Notes: generated from the letters alone by a model not told the origin. A stretch of DNA of 40,689 nucleotides from Microcystis aeruginosa W13-11 (GCA_009995705.1 JAADBR010000035.1:1-40689); one strand, 5' to 3'; counted from the first letter of the stretch, positions 23,434 to 32,102 are shown. Numbers and translations: made by a program.

Positions 23434-26400
23434 ATGGACGAAATAAACGGAGCGAGTGTAATTTATCCAGATACAAAGGACAAGAAAGTGATGATTACTA
23501 TTACCGATCCAACCGCACTAGAGTTGCCTCTTCTGGGACAAGATGATATTTACAACGACCTGAACATAGCCCAGACCACCTTTTCGGAAACTCTCCCCAT
23601 CCGCGACATTCAGGGAACTGGATTAGTATCGGACATGACAGGGACGCCGGTGAGGGATGTAGCTGGAATCGTTACGGCGATCACCAGTGATGGCTTTCAG
23701 CTACAAGACCCCGATCCAGACGACAATCCGCGAACCTGGGAGGACATCTTCGTCTTTACGAACAAGCGAGACCTCGGTGTAAACGGACTGAATCTCTCCG
23801 TTGGAGCGTCGGTTCAAGTCAGTGGAATGGTGCAGGAAAGACTACTGGATGTTACCAACGAAGAGGGCGGTAGCGAACCCGCGCTAGAGTTACTTCTTCT
23901 CGAACAAGATGATACTGAGGAATACGATGATCCTTACGATACTTACAACGACCAGAACATAGCCGAGACAACCTTTTACAACCCGGACACGGGCGAGATT
24001 TCGCCAGATCTCCGCATCCGCGACATTCAGGGATTTGGATTAGTATCGGAAAAAGAGCGGGATCTGGTGAGCGGTGTAGCCGGAATCGTCACGGGGTTCG
24101 CTACTAATGGTAATGGCTTTTACCTACAAGACCCCGATCCAGACGACAATCCGCTAACCTCGGAAGGTATCTTCGTCTTTACGGGATCGAGAGACCTCGG
24201 TGTAAACGGACTCAATATCACGGTTGGCGCATCGGTTCGAGTCAGTGGACAGGTGCAGGAAAATCGACCGAATGTTAAAATAGACGGCAAAAGCGTACCC
24301 GACCTTACTGTTCTCAGTACCACACAAATTGCTGCCAATAGAGACACGAACACAATCGAAGTGGTAAGTTCGGGCAATCCCTTACCTGCCCCCATTCTCA
24401 TCGGAAAGGGAGGTCGCGTACCCCCCAACCAAATCATCGCAGGACAGAACTTCTCCCCTGACACCTCCGACATTCCCTTAGATTTAAATACTGGTATCGG
24501 TTTCTATGAAAGCTTGGAAGGAATGCGGGTAACGGTACAGGATACCATGGCGGTCAGTCCGACGATTATCCGACCTACTAGCTCGGATTCAATATGGACG
24601 GTGGCGAATCGAGGGGCTGATGCCACTGGCATCAACAGTCGCAGTGGCATTGGCATCGCTCCTGATGATTTCAACCCCGAACGGATTCAAATCAGCGCCA
24701 CAGTCCTGCCAGGAGTTAATGTGGGCGATCTCCTAGGGAATCTGACGGGGGTAGTTGATTACGCCTTCGGTGACTACCGGGTCTTAGTAACCGAACCAGT
24801 TACAGCGACTTCTGGCGGATTGCAGCGGGAAGTGACGAATCTAATAGGCACGGCAGATAAGCTAACAATCGCCAGTTATAACGTGGAAAATCTCAATCCC
24901 ACTGAATCGAACCCTGGTGGCCTTCAGAGATTCGGCGTACTCGCCAATCAAATCCTCAATAACCTGAGAGCTCCCGATATTATCGGACTTCAGGAAATTC
25001 AAGACAACAACGGCCCGATCGACGATGGTACGGTAGCGGCGGATTTAACCTATCAGGCTTTAATCAACGCAATCAAGGCCGCGGGCGGCCCTACCTACCA
25101 GTTCCTGAATATCAATCCCGTCAATAATCAAGATGGGGGTGCGCCTGGTACTAATATTCGAGTTGGCTATCTCTATAACCCCAGTCGCGTTAGCTTTGTA
25201 CAAGGTTCCCTGCGACGGATCACCGACCCCGTCGCCACACCAGGTAATGATGGTGCTTTTACCAGCAGTCGCAAGCCTCTAGTCGCCACCTTTACGTTTA
25301 ACGGACAGGAAGTGACGGTAATTAACAATCACTTAACCTCCAGACGCGGTGGCAATAGTTTATTTGGCAATGTTCAACCCCCCAATATTGGAAGCGCGGA
25401 CGTAAGAGCCAATCAAGCTAAGATTCTCAATAGCGAAGTCGACGAGATTCTGGCAGATGATCCCAATGCTAACGTGGTGGTTTTGGGAGATCTGAACGGC
25501 TTTGATTTTGAAGAGTTCCAGCAAATCCTCAGTGGTGGGGTGCTAACCAATCTTTCTCGAACCCTGGTGGATGTCAGAGATCGCGCCACCTTCAACTTCC
25601 AAGGTAACTCCCAAGCCTTAGACCACGTTTTGGTAACTAATAATCTTGCCGATGATGCCCAGTATGACATTGTTCATGTCAACGTGGATTTTCTCGATCA
25701 GCCCGCCGATCACGAACCCATTCTTGCAACCCTCAACTTGCCGCAACAATCCCAGAGTTTTACCCTACAAATTCTGCAAACCTCCGATCAAGAAGCCGGG
25801 ATTCCGGCTTTCCGAGATATTATTGGATTTTCGGCGGTGATGAATGCCTTGGATAACCGGTACGCCAATACGCTGAAATTAACTACGGGAGATGTTTACA
25901 TTTCCAGTCCCTTCTTTAATGCCAGCCGCGATATTTACGATAACAAAACGGGTAATCCACAGGCCGAGCAAGGAGGCATCGCCGACATCCTGATTAACAA
26001 TGAATTAGGCTGGGATGTGGCCTCGGTGGGCAACCATGAATTTAGCGGTGGTGCTGGTTCCTTCCTCAACTTGGTTGCCCCGAATCCTAATTGGGTTAAT
26101 GGACAGAATGGCGGTGTCGGTATCGGAGCTGGAGGCTATCCGGGAGCGGCATTCCCCTATCTAGCCAATAACCTCGATTACAGCAAGGCTACTCTTCCCA
26201 ACGGTTTAAGCGTGGTCGCTAACGGGGGAGCGCCTTTACCCAATACCCTAACCGGAAGCGTGGTTAAGGACTTTAACGGCGAAAAAGTGGGAATTATCGG
26301 CATTGTTACCCCCTATCTCAAATCGATCGCCGATACGGGAGCGATCGAGGTGACGACCCGGGATAGCAACGGCAACGTGATTACCGGAACGACTTCCGTG

Positions 26401-28323
26401 GATGAGCAAGTGGACTCCATCATCCGCAACATTACCCCCGAAGTCCGAGCTTTAAGCAATGGGGGCATCAATAAGATTATTTTGATGACTCACCTGCAAG
26501 AATCCCGCATTGAAATCGCTTTAGCCCAGAAAATGGCGGCTTTGGGACTAGGGGTCGATCTGCTCTTGGGTGGTGGTTCTCACCAACTTATGTCCTCGGA
26601 GACTGGCATTCCTCCCTTACGGGAAGATGAAACCCAACAGAATAACGGACAGTTACTCCAACCCTTCCCTCAAGTGTACGGCAGTGGGGATAACAAGGTT
26701 GTTTTTGTCAATTCAGCTGCCAATTACCGCTATTTAAATCAATTAGTCGTCACTTTTGATTATAAGGGCGTAGTTAGCACGATTGGAGACGATAGCGGTC
26801 CCTACGCCACCGATATCCGGGGAGTCGATCGCCTCTACGATGAGACCATTACTACCTTTGATCAAGTTAGAGCTAAAGCCGATCAAGATATAGTTAACAT
26901 TGTTGATGGGGTGCAGTCCTTTGTCAACCAACAAGATGGCAATATTTTCGGTCAAACGAAAGTTTTTCTCAACGGAGTTCGGGGGGATGTACGCACCCAA
27001 GAGACCAATTTAGGTAACTTGACCGCAGATGCTCAAGACTTCTACGCCGAAGCCTATTTGAACCAGCATAACCTACTACCTGGCTTTAACAAGATCGATA
27101 TCTCCTTTACCAATGGAGGTTCGATTCGCGATCAGATCGGACAGTTTGCGGTTGAACAAATAACGGGCGATCTGATCACCCTGCCACCTCAAGCGAATCC
27201 CGAAGTGGGCAAAGAGGAAGGGGATGTCTCTCAACTTGATATTTCCAATTCCTTACGGTTCGATGGCGATTTAGTTGTCGGTACAGTGAACGCCACTGGA
27301 TTTCTCCAACTGGCCGAACACATGATTTCTTCAGTGGAAACGGGGAACGGTCGTTTCGGTCAAATTGGTGGCTTTAACTTTAGTTATGACCCCAACGCTC
27401 CAACCACTCAACGGATTCGCAGTCTCGCCTTGGCAGATGCAACGGGCAATAGTGTCCAAACCATTGTGAAAAATGGGCGATTAGTGGTTGCTTCTGACAC
27501 CGTTTTTAGTGTTGTCACGCAAGGTTTCCTGGCAAATGGCGGTGATAGTTATCCCACGGTGATCCAGAATATCCGACGCTTAACCGATTTTGGCGAACCC
27601 GATTCTCTGGGGAACGCCAATCTCCGACCCGGACGGATACAGGATGCCTTTGCCGAGTATCTTTCGGCTTTTTACAACAATAACAACGGACAACAGCCCT
27701 TCAACCAGGCTAATACTCCCCAATCAGAAGATCGAAGGATTCAAAGCCTCGGTTTCCGTCAAGATACGGTTCTCGATGGTATTACACCTTTGCTGACAAC
27801 CATTAATGGAACCACCGGTGATGATACTTTTAACGCGGCTGCGCGCGATGGCAGACAATTTATCGGCAATAACCAACTTCTCAATACGGGAAGCGGGAAT
27901 GACACTGTAAACGTTCGCTTTGCTGTCGGTGGTAATAACATCCGTACCGCTTCGGGCAATGACACCGTTAGCGCAGGAACCAATAACCGTATCGATACGG
28001 GTGTCGGCAATGATGTGCTTTTCTTGGGTTCTGGCGGTGGTAATAACATCGTCACTGGGGGTACCGGTCAGGATAGATTCTGGATTACAGAAAATGATGC
28101 GCTCTTACCAGCAAATCCTAATATCATTGCTGATTACAAAGCAAATCAGGGGGATCTGATTGGTTTCTTCTCTACTAGCTTAAGCTTTGGTTCTCGCGGC
28201 ACGGATTGGGATTATCGTCAAGCGGGTGCAAATACCATTATTCGAGCTTTTACAAAAGATGTGGCGATTCTCAATGGAATTAATGCATCTAGCTTGACTG
28301 AAGCTAATTTCATCTTTAGTTAG
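23434..28323 (+). CDS. Secreted multidomain nuclease / 5'-nucleotidase with RTX tail
   Basis: 1629 aa. Order: two OB-like repeats (about 45-150 and 175-300, each with RDIQG, YLQDPDPDDNP-type and SVRVSG elements); an endonuclease/exonuclease/phosphatase domain (about 476-765) with IASYNVEN, GLQEIQDN, NNHLTS, LGDLNGF and DHEP; a metallophosphatase domain (about 778-1170) with LQTSDQEAG, TTGDVY and VGNHEF; a 5'-nucleotidase C-terminal domain (about 1172-1420) with LGNLTADA and NGGSIRD; then RTX-like repeats (about 1454-1560, GSGNDTV, GVGNDVL, GTGQDRF). No signal peptide; the RTX tail suggests type I secretion. It resembles NucH-type cyanobacterial exoproteins. It should degrade extracellular DNA and dephosphorylate nucleotides, feeding the symporter upstream. 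Start may be ATG 23434 or ATG 23491. The metallophosphatase first motif is DxE, not the usual DxH. Confidence 0.88.
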   Translation: MDEINGASVIYPDTKDKKVMITITDPTALELPLLGQDDIYNDLNIAQTTFSETLPIRDIQGTGLVSDMTGTPVRDVAGIVTAITSDGFQLQDPDPDDNPRTWEDIFVFTNKRDLGVNGLNLSVGASVQVSGMVQERLLDVTNEEGGSEPALELLLLEQDDTEEYDDPYDTYNDQNIAETTFYNPDTGEISPDLRIRDIQGFGLVSEKERDLVSGVAGIVTGFATNGNGFYLQDPDPDDNPLTSEGIFVFTGSRDLGVNGLNITVGASVRVSGQVQENRPNVKIDGKSVPDLTVLSTTQIAANRDTNTIEVVSSGNPLPAPILIGKGGRVPPNQIIAGQNFSPDTSDIPLDLNTGIGFYESLEGMRVTVQDTMAVSPTIIRPTSSDSIWTVANRGADATGINSRSGIGIAPDDFNPERIQISATVLPGVNVGDLLGNLTGVVDYAFGDYRVLVTEPVTATSGGLQREVTNLIGTADKLTIASYNVENLNPTESNPGGLQRFGVLANQILNNLRAPDIIGLQEIQDNNGPIDDGTVAADLTYQALINAIKAAGGPTYQFLNINPVNNQDGGAPGTNIRVGYLYNPSRVSFVQGSLRRITDPVATPGNDGAFTSSRKPLVATFTFNGQEVTVINNHLTSRRGGNSLFGNVQPPNIGSADVRANQAKILNSEVDEILADDPNANVVVLGDLNGFDFEEFQQILSGGVLTNLSRTLVDVRDRATFNFQGNSQALDHVLVTNNLADDAQYDIVHVNVDFLDQPADHEPILATLNLPQQSQSFTLQILQTSDQEAGIPAFRDIIGFSAVMNALDNRYANTLKLTTGDVYISSPFFNASRDIYDNKTGNPQAEQGGIADILINNELGWDVASVGNHEFSGGAGSFLNLVAPNPNWVNGQNGGVGIGAGGYPGAAFPYLANNLDYSKATLPNGLSVVANGGAPLPNTLTGSVVKDFNGEKVGIIGIVTPYLKSIADTGAIEVTTRDSNGNVITGTTSVDEQVDSIIRNITPEVRALSNGGINKIILMTHLQESRIEIALAQKMAALGLGVDLLLGGGSHQLMSSETGIPPLREDETQQNNGQLLQPFPQVYGSGDNKVVFVNSAANYRYLNQLVVTFDYKGVVSTIGDDSGPYATDIRGVDRLYDETITTFDQVRAKADQDIVNIVDGVQSFVNQQDGNIFGQTKVFLNGVRGDVRTQETNLGNLTADAQDFYAEAYLNQHNLLPGFNKIDISFTNGGSIRDQIGQFAVEQITGDLITLPPQANPEVGKEEGDVSQLDISNSLRFDGDLVVGTVNATGFLQLAEHMISSVETGNGRFGQIGGFNFSYDPNAPTTQRIRSLALADATGNSVQTIVKNGRLVVASDTVFSVVTQGFLANGGDSYPTVIQNIRRLTDFGEPDSLGNANLRPGRIQDAFAEYLSAFYNNNNGQQPFNQANTPQSEDRRIQSLGFRQDTVLDGITPLLTTINGTTGDDTFNAAARDGRQFIGNNQLLNTGSGNDTVNVRFAVGGNNIRTASGNDTVSAGTNNRIDTGVGNDVLFLGSGGGNNIVTGGTGQDRFWITENDALLPANPNIIADYKANQGDLIGFFSTSLSFGSRGTDWDYRQAGANTIIRAFTKDVAILNGINASSLTEANFIFS

Positions 28324-28345
28324 GCTCTCTAACTAACTAAATTGA

Positions 28346-28374
28346 GGGGCGCGACTCATCAAACGCGCACCTTT
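28346..28374 (+). terminator. Probable terminator after the nuclease gene
   Basis: GGGGCGCG (28346-28353) pairs with CGCGCACC (28364-28371) with one mismatch, followed by TTT. It lies 22 bp after the stop codon of the 1629-residue protein. Confidence 0.5.
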
Positions 28375-28416
28375 CAACCCTAATATTTTCAGCACATCTT
28401 ATTGGATGAGGACAAA

Positions 28417-28929
28417 ATGATCAATTCTTGGCAACGCAACGCAGTGATTACTTCCGGGGTAGTTTTAAGTCTTGCAGTTCAGCAAGTCAATCCTGCTCAA
28501 GCAGCTATCGTAAGTTACAATCTAGCTGGAACTATCCAAAATGGTTTATTGACAGGGCAAACTTTTTCGGGTACCTTTAGCTATGATAATTCGCCCTTAA
28601 CCGGTTCAGGCTTTGAAAGTCTAGATGCGTCTCAAGTAAATTTGAACTTTTTAGGCTCGACTTTTACTGCTGTTGATGCGGACTCTAATCCTACTGTGGA
28701 ATTTTTAGATGGTATCCTTCTAGGGTTGAATTTTTCAACGTCTAGTTTTACTCCAGAATTCTCTCTAATTCCCGCTTTTGGTACTACTGAGGCTACTTTT
28801 TCCTATATTGGAGCTAATAATGATAGCGGTTCAGGCCCCGTTCAATATGTCCTGATTCCTGAACCTTCAACTGTTTTAGGAATTATTGCTTTAGGTATCG
28901 GCGGTTTTTTGGTGGGTAGAAAACGATAA
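28417..28929 (+). CDS. PEP-CTERM sorting domain protein
   Basis: 170 aa from the ATG at 28417, which has GAGGA five bases upstream; a TTG at 28402 in the same frame is less likely. There is a signal peptide with a hydrophobic core and probable cleavage after PAQA near residue 30, then a beta-rich Ser/Thr/Gly-rich middle with no known domain. The C-terminus reads IPEPSTVLGIIALGIGGFL and ends in GRKR: the PEP motif, a membrane helix and basic residues. Such proteins are processed by exosortase and often go to the surface or an exopolysaccharide matrix. The gene follows a secreted nuclease, but a probable terminator lies between them. No exosortase gene is in the window. Confidence 0.85.
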   Translation: MINSWQRNAVITSGVVLSLAVQQVNPAQAAIVSYNLAGTIQNGLLTGQTFSGTFSYDNSPLTGSGFESLDASQVNLNFLGSTFTAVDADSNPTVEFLDGILLGLNFSTSSFTPEFSLIPAFGTTEATFSYIGANNDSGSGPVQYVLIPEPSTVLGIIALGIGGFLVGRKR

Positions 28930-28975
28930 TATCGTTAAAACTCGTGTTTTACCTGAAATGTCGGTTTGAAGGCTC

Positions 28976-29004
28976 TCGGTTTCACCTCGGAGATGAAAAA
29001 CCGA
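28976..29004 (+). terminator. Hairpin downstream of the PEP-CTERM gene
   Basis: TCGGTTTCA pairs with TGAAAAACCGA, with two unpaired bases and a 9-base loop. No T-run follows, so the terminator role is uncertain. Confidence 0.3.
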
Positions 29005-29028
29005 CCAATATAAAACAGCGAAGCATAG

Positions 29029-29545
29029 CTAATATTTGGGGGAATCCTGATTCTCGACATATTTTTTAAGTTGGTCTATTGTGATACCACCACAACCATA
29101 GTGCGCCTAATTGATTTGTGAACGGGTAGGCTCTAGAAGTCAAGTGTATCACGACGGCAAACGGAGGATTTTTACATTTAATTTAGGTGCGCTATGGCCA
29201 GAAAATATGCCCCCGTCCATAATACTCGCTTGTCTTTCCAATAAATCTTTTTCAAATGGTCAGGGTAGTTGTCCCACATAAGTTTGCAAGAGGTTGACTT
29301 TAAGTTGGCTATTAATCCACTTAACAGTTTATGAAGTGGGTAGTTAGAAGAATGTGAACATGGTCTGACTCTCCGTTTAACTCAACTATCGACCCATTCC
29401 ATTTCTCAGCCATGTTTTGAAAAGCTCCCCTCAAAAATTCCAGATGCGCCTTCTGAAAAACCTTTCTGGGATATTTGATAACAAGGACTATGTGAACGGT
29501 GAGGTTAAAGGTAGCCCTACGAGTCCTAAAATAATCAGCTTTCAT
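29029..29545 (-). pseudogene. IS200/IS605 Y1 transposase (tnpA), frameshifted and interrupted
   Basis: Three pieces of one TnpA in order on the minus strand. First from 29545 (MKADYFRTRRATFNLTVHIV) to the HUH motif DHVH. Then, after a frameshift near 29345-29352, YPLHKLLSGLIANLKS to LWTGAYFLAIAH. Then, beyond an 80-bp insertion (29107-29186), YGCGGITIDQLKKYVENQ with the expected catalytic tyrosine, and a stop at 29029. Without the insertion and shift this is a normal-sized TnpA of about 140 residues. It is not functional now. The divergent tnpB stub at 29615 completes an IS605-type layout. Confidence 0.85.
29107..29186. mobile_element. 80-bp insertion in tnpA with 6-bp target duplication
   Basis: GTGCGC occurs at 29101-29106 and again at 29187-29192. 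Removing one copy plus the 80 bp between restores an uninterrupted TnpA frame (FLAIAHYGCGG). The insert's ends (CTAATTGA and, reversed, CTAAATTA) are weakly inverted. No match elsewhere in the window. It is either a small MITE with a 6-bp duplication or a filler from another insertion. Confidence 0.65.
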
Positions 29546-29614
29546 GCCCTTGACACGACACTTTGTACAGTGGATTGCTATAATCATAGCATAACATATT
29601 GAAAGGTCGAATCG

Positions 29615-29794
29615 ATGGGAGTTATAGAGTTTAAGTTAAAAACCAATTCACACCAAGAAATAGCCATTCAAGCGGCTATAAGAGTGGGACAGTTCATCAG
29701 GAATAAATGTTTAAGATTTTGGATGGACTCTACCAAAGAAGATAAGGTTAACTATGCGACTTTGTGTAGGCTAACTACCGAATTATCTAAGTGA
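29615..29794 (+). pseudogene. 5' relic of tnpB (59 codons)
   Basis: Encodes MGVIEFKLKTNSHQEIAIQA, then GQFIRNKCLRFWMD and a final LCRLTTELSK before TGA. This is the N-terminal helical part of an IS605-type TnpB; the RuvC and zinc parts are missing. It starts 69 bp from, and divergent to, the tnpA start, as in IS605-type elements. It differs clearly from the TnpB at 20162-21317, so it belongs to another element. Confidence 0.7.
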
Positions 29795-29846
29795 AAATGG
29801 GTAAAACCCCAAACCTTACCCCCACGAAAAACTTTTTCAGCAAACC

Positions 29847-31037
29847 CTAGATATTCCCATGATCTAGCTTTTTCAGGGCGCTGAGAGCATGGAGACGGAC
29901 GATTGCTTCTCCATCGGCTGCTAAAGTCAGCAAAATACCTTTATTATCCCGATCTAATTCTCCTAAAGCGATCGCTAGAGACTGTTTAACTCCCGTATCA
30001 GTGAAGAGCGCTGGACGGGAGTGATAAAATTTACTGAGAATTTCCCCTGCTTGTTGGCGTAATTTCTGGGAGGTTTGCCAGCCGAGAATAGCAATAATTT
30101 CCCGACAAATTAGGACATTTTCGCTATACAAAGCCTTTTCTAGGTAATTTAAAGCTTCTCCATCCTCGATCCAGCCCAATGCTCGCACTACAGTTAATTT
30201 TAAACTATCGGGAGTTAAGGAAGATTGCAGCAGTGGATTTAAAGCTTTGGCTGAGGTTGCTGTGCCGATACGACCGAGAGCGATCGCCGTTTCTTGACAG
30301 ATCTCGAGGTGGATATCAAATAACAGAGGTTGCAGATGGTTAACTAAATCTGCTTGGGGATAATTCGTCCCCAGGTAACTACTAGCTTTAATTGCTTCCC
30401 GTCGCACCTCGATGGCCGGATCCCGTAAAGCATCGAGGATAATCGCAGTAATCTGGGGATGGTGAAAACTGCTTAAAGCTTCGATCGCCATCGACCGAAT
30501 GGCGCTAGATTGATCCTTAACTACGGTTAAAAGCGGTTCGATAATTTCTGGCCGGCGAATTTGTGATAAAGCTTGTACGGCTAAAAAACGGGTATTAGAG
30601 TCCGTCAGTAATTGCGCTAAACTAGAGATCGCGGAACTGCCGATATTAGCTAAAGCGGCTGCAGCCATTTGGCTGAGTTCCTCCTCCTCCGATCTTTGCA
30701 ATAATTGACTGAGAGCGAGAATACAGGCTCGATCGTCAAATTGACTGAGAATTCTCGCCAGAAACCAGCGCATTTCCCCATCTTGCTCCTCGGATTCTAA
30801 CAGGGCAATTAAAGGAGCGATCGCCGATTGCCCGATTTGAGGAAATAGTTTCGCTATCTCCCATCGCTGTTGAAAATCGCATTGTTGTAAAGCTTCTAGG
30901 GCTAAATCGAGGATTTCATCGTTAATAATCGATTCAAAAGCATCTTTTTGGTGTAAAAGTCGCTGTATGCTGGCGTTTACTGTCTCCCAGTCCTTTTTAT
31001 TCAACGCTATCTGAGCTTTTTCTAGCAGAGCTTGCAT
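29847..31037 (-). CDS. HEAT-repeat protein (PBS-lyase-type repeats)
   Basis: 396 aa, all helical, with about eight repeats of 30-35 residues, for example IAPLIALLESEEQDGEMRW, EPLLTVVKDQSSAIRSMAIE and ILDALRDPAIEVRREAIKA. These are HEAT repeats of the type found in phycobilin lyases (CpcE/PecE) and in many cyanobacterial scaffold proteins. The CpcE-type catalytic partner is not nearby and no lyase-specific residues can be named, so a protein-protein interaction role is safer than a lyase role. Several HIP1 octamers lie within it, consistent with long residence in a cyanobacterial core genome. The frame is uninterrupted and the start ATG is the only reasonable one. No operon partner. Confidence 0.8.
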   Translation of the reverse strand: MQALLEKAQIALNKKDWETVNASIQRLLHQKDAFESIINDEILDLALEALQQCDFQQRWEIAKLFPQIGQSAIAPLIALLESEEQDGEMRWFLARILSQFDDRACILALSQLLQRSEEEELSQMAAAALANIGSSAISSLAQLLTDSNTRFLAVQALSQIRRPEIIEPLLTVVKDQSSAIRSMAIEALSSFHHPQITAIILDALRDPAIEVRREAIKASSYLGTNYPQADLVNHLQPLLFDIHLEICQETAIALGRIGTATSAKALNPLLQSSLTPDSLKLTVVRALGWIEDGEALNYLEKALYSENVLICREIIAILGWQTSQKLRQQAGEILSKFYHSRPALFTDTGVKQSLAIALGELDRDNKGILLTLAADGEAIVRLHALSALKKLDHGNI

Positions 31038-31163
31038 CGTGAGAAATGGCCTCGATTTTCGTGCTACCTATCCTAAGAATGTCAGACTTTCTCGCTTTTG
31101 TCCTCTCTCATAATGCAAGAAACCGATAATAAATTTCCACATTGTGCATCAGACATCAGTATT

Positions 31164-31380
31164 TAGGGTTTGCTGAAAAAGTACGGGCGAAGCATTCGGA
31201 TAGAAAATCTCTGGTTTCACCGATAGGTTATTGCCCGAATGCTTCGCCCCTACACCGACGCGGGCCGATGAAGACGCAAGGTTTTGAACCACGATTCTCT
31301 CAAAATCTTGCACCTGTTTCGCGAGAAAAGCCACAAAACCCTTACCTTGCCTACATTTCACATTTATTCAGCAAGCCCTA
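31164..31380. mobile_element. 217-bp MITE, ends TAGGG(T/C)TTGCTGAA
   Basis: The left end TAGGGTTTGCTGAA and the reversed right end TAGGGCTTGCTGAA match at 13 of 14 bases, with TA at both outer borders. Inside is a perfect 15-bp inverted repeat, GGGCGAAGCATTCGG (31183-31197) and CCGAATGCTTCGCCC (31233-31247). Open frames across it on both strands are by-products of the palindromes. Confidence 0.7.
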
Positions 31381-31455
31381 TTTACTCAGGGCAAGCTATC
31401 CACAGACTTCTTGCAGAAGTGGGAATATGGACAAAAGTATATTATCGAAAAAATC

Positions 31456-31514
31456 GGGTCTAAAACCTCGCCTTAAGGCGAAAAGTTTTGGGAGCGGGGC
31501 ATAAATCCCCGTTA
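31456..31514 (+). repeat. Double hairpin resembling an orphan IS605-type end
   Basis: GGGTCTAAAACC is followed by the palindrome TCGCCTTAAGGCGA (31468-31481) and then AGCGGGG-CATAAAT-CCCCGTT. The layout copies the tnpB element's left end (21370-21398 read on the minus strand: GGGTCTGAAACCCCG plus hairpin). No transposase gene lies between here and the next gene. It may be a remnant or a PATE-like passive element; termination of transcription is an alternative. Confidence 0.4.
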
Positions 31515-31673
31515 CAAAAACGGCCTCCTGCCCCCTGCCTTCGTTAATGACTTTCCCCTAAATCATCAAAACAAAACGACTATTATTCCCAGGGTTTGGA
31601 TAATCAGAAATGATGAAAATTTTCCCCGTTTAGTTACTTGTTATGTACTTTAAGTAGATAAGGAGATAAGGAA

Positions 31674-31895
31674 ATGAAACTCTGAGATGTGGTTGCTTTA
31701 TTAGAAGACTTACCCCAATTAGGATTATATCGCGGGCAAGTGGGAACAATTGTAGAAGTCTATGAGCCAAATGTTTTTGAAGTTGAATTTAGCGATACTT
31801 ATGGCCTTGCTTATGCTATCGAAATCTTACAAGAAAATCAATTAATGTTATTACATCATTCTCCCTTAGAATCCCCAAAATTAACCGCTAAGTAG
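31674..31895 (+). pseudogene. DUF4926 protein with an in-frame TGA at codon 4
   Basis: A strong ribosome site AAGGAG (31660-31665) lies 8 bp before ATG 31674, which reads Met-Lys-Leu-stop (TGA 31683-31685) and then continues in frame as DVVALLEDLPQLGLYRGQVG. DUF4926 proteins normally begin MK..DVVAL and have RGQVGTIVEVY and FEVEFSD, all present. So the original start is 31674 and codon 4 has mutated, probably from TGG or CGA. A GTG at 31689 could restart translation, giving a protein missing only five residues, so function may survive. DUF4926 genes are often near toxin-like or plasmid-stability genes; the family has no known activity. Confidence 0.7.
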
Positions 31896-31909
31896 CGGTA
31901 AGCTGTTGA

Positions 31910-32026
31910 CTATCTCAATCACTCGTTAAGACTGTACCGGGGTTGGCAGCAGGGAAACGAGGGATCGCTGTCCAGTTAGTGGATGTGTTTGGCAATGATG
32001 CCAGTGCCAGGGTTGCGGTGAGTTGA
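31910..32026 (+). pseudogene. Short C-terminal gene relic
   Basis: A 38-codon frame without start, beginning after a stop, reads LSQSLVKTVPGLAAGKRGIA and then VQLVDVFGNDASARVAVS before TGA 32024-32026. The VDVFGND motif near the C-terminus recalls the tail of large adenine methyltransferases or helicases of type III-like restriction systems. This comes from memory of the family and is uncertain. It may be the last trace of a deleted gene. Confidence 0.35.
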
Positions 32027-32102
32027 AATTGAGAGACTTTCTCAGAAAGATGAAGTATAACCTGATTTGCTAGTGGCTTCGACAAGGCACTTTAACCCAC
32101 AG

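Noticed and set aside
23264..23446. 60-residue open frame before the nuclease gene
   Set aside because: No ribosome site, no family resemblance, and it overlaps the better supported downstream start.
31142..31504. Open frames on both strands downstream of the HEAT gene
   Set aside because: They run through the palindromic MITE 31164-31380; palindromes keep frames open on both strands.
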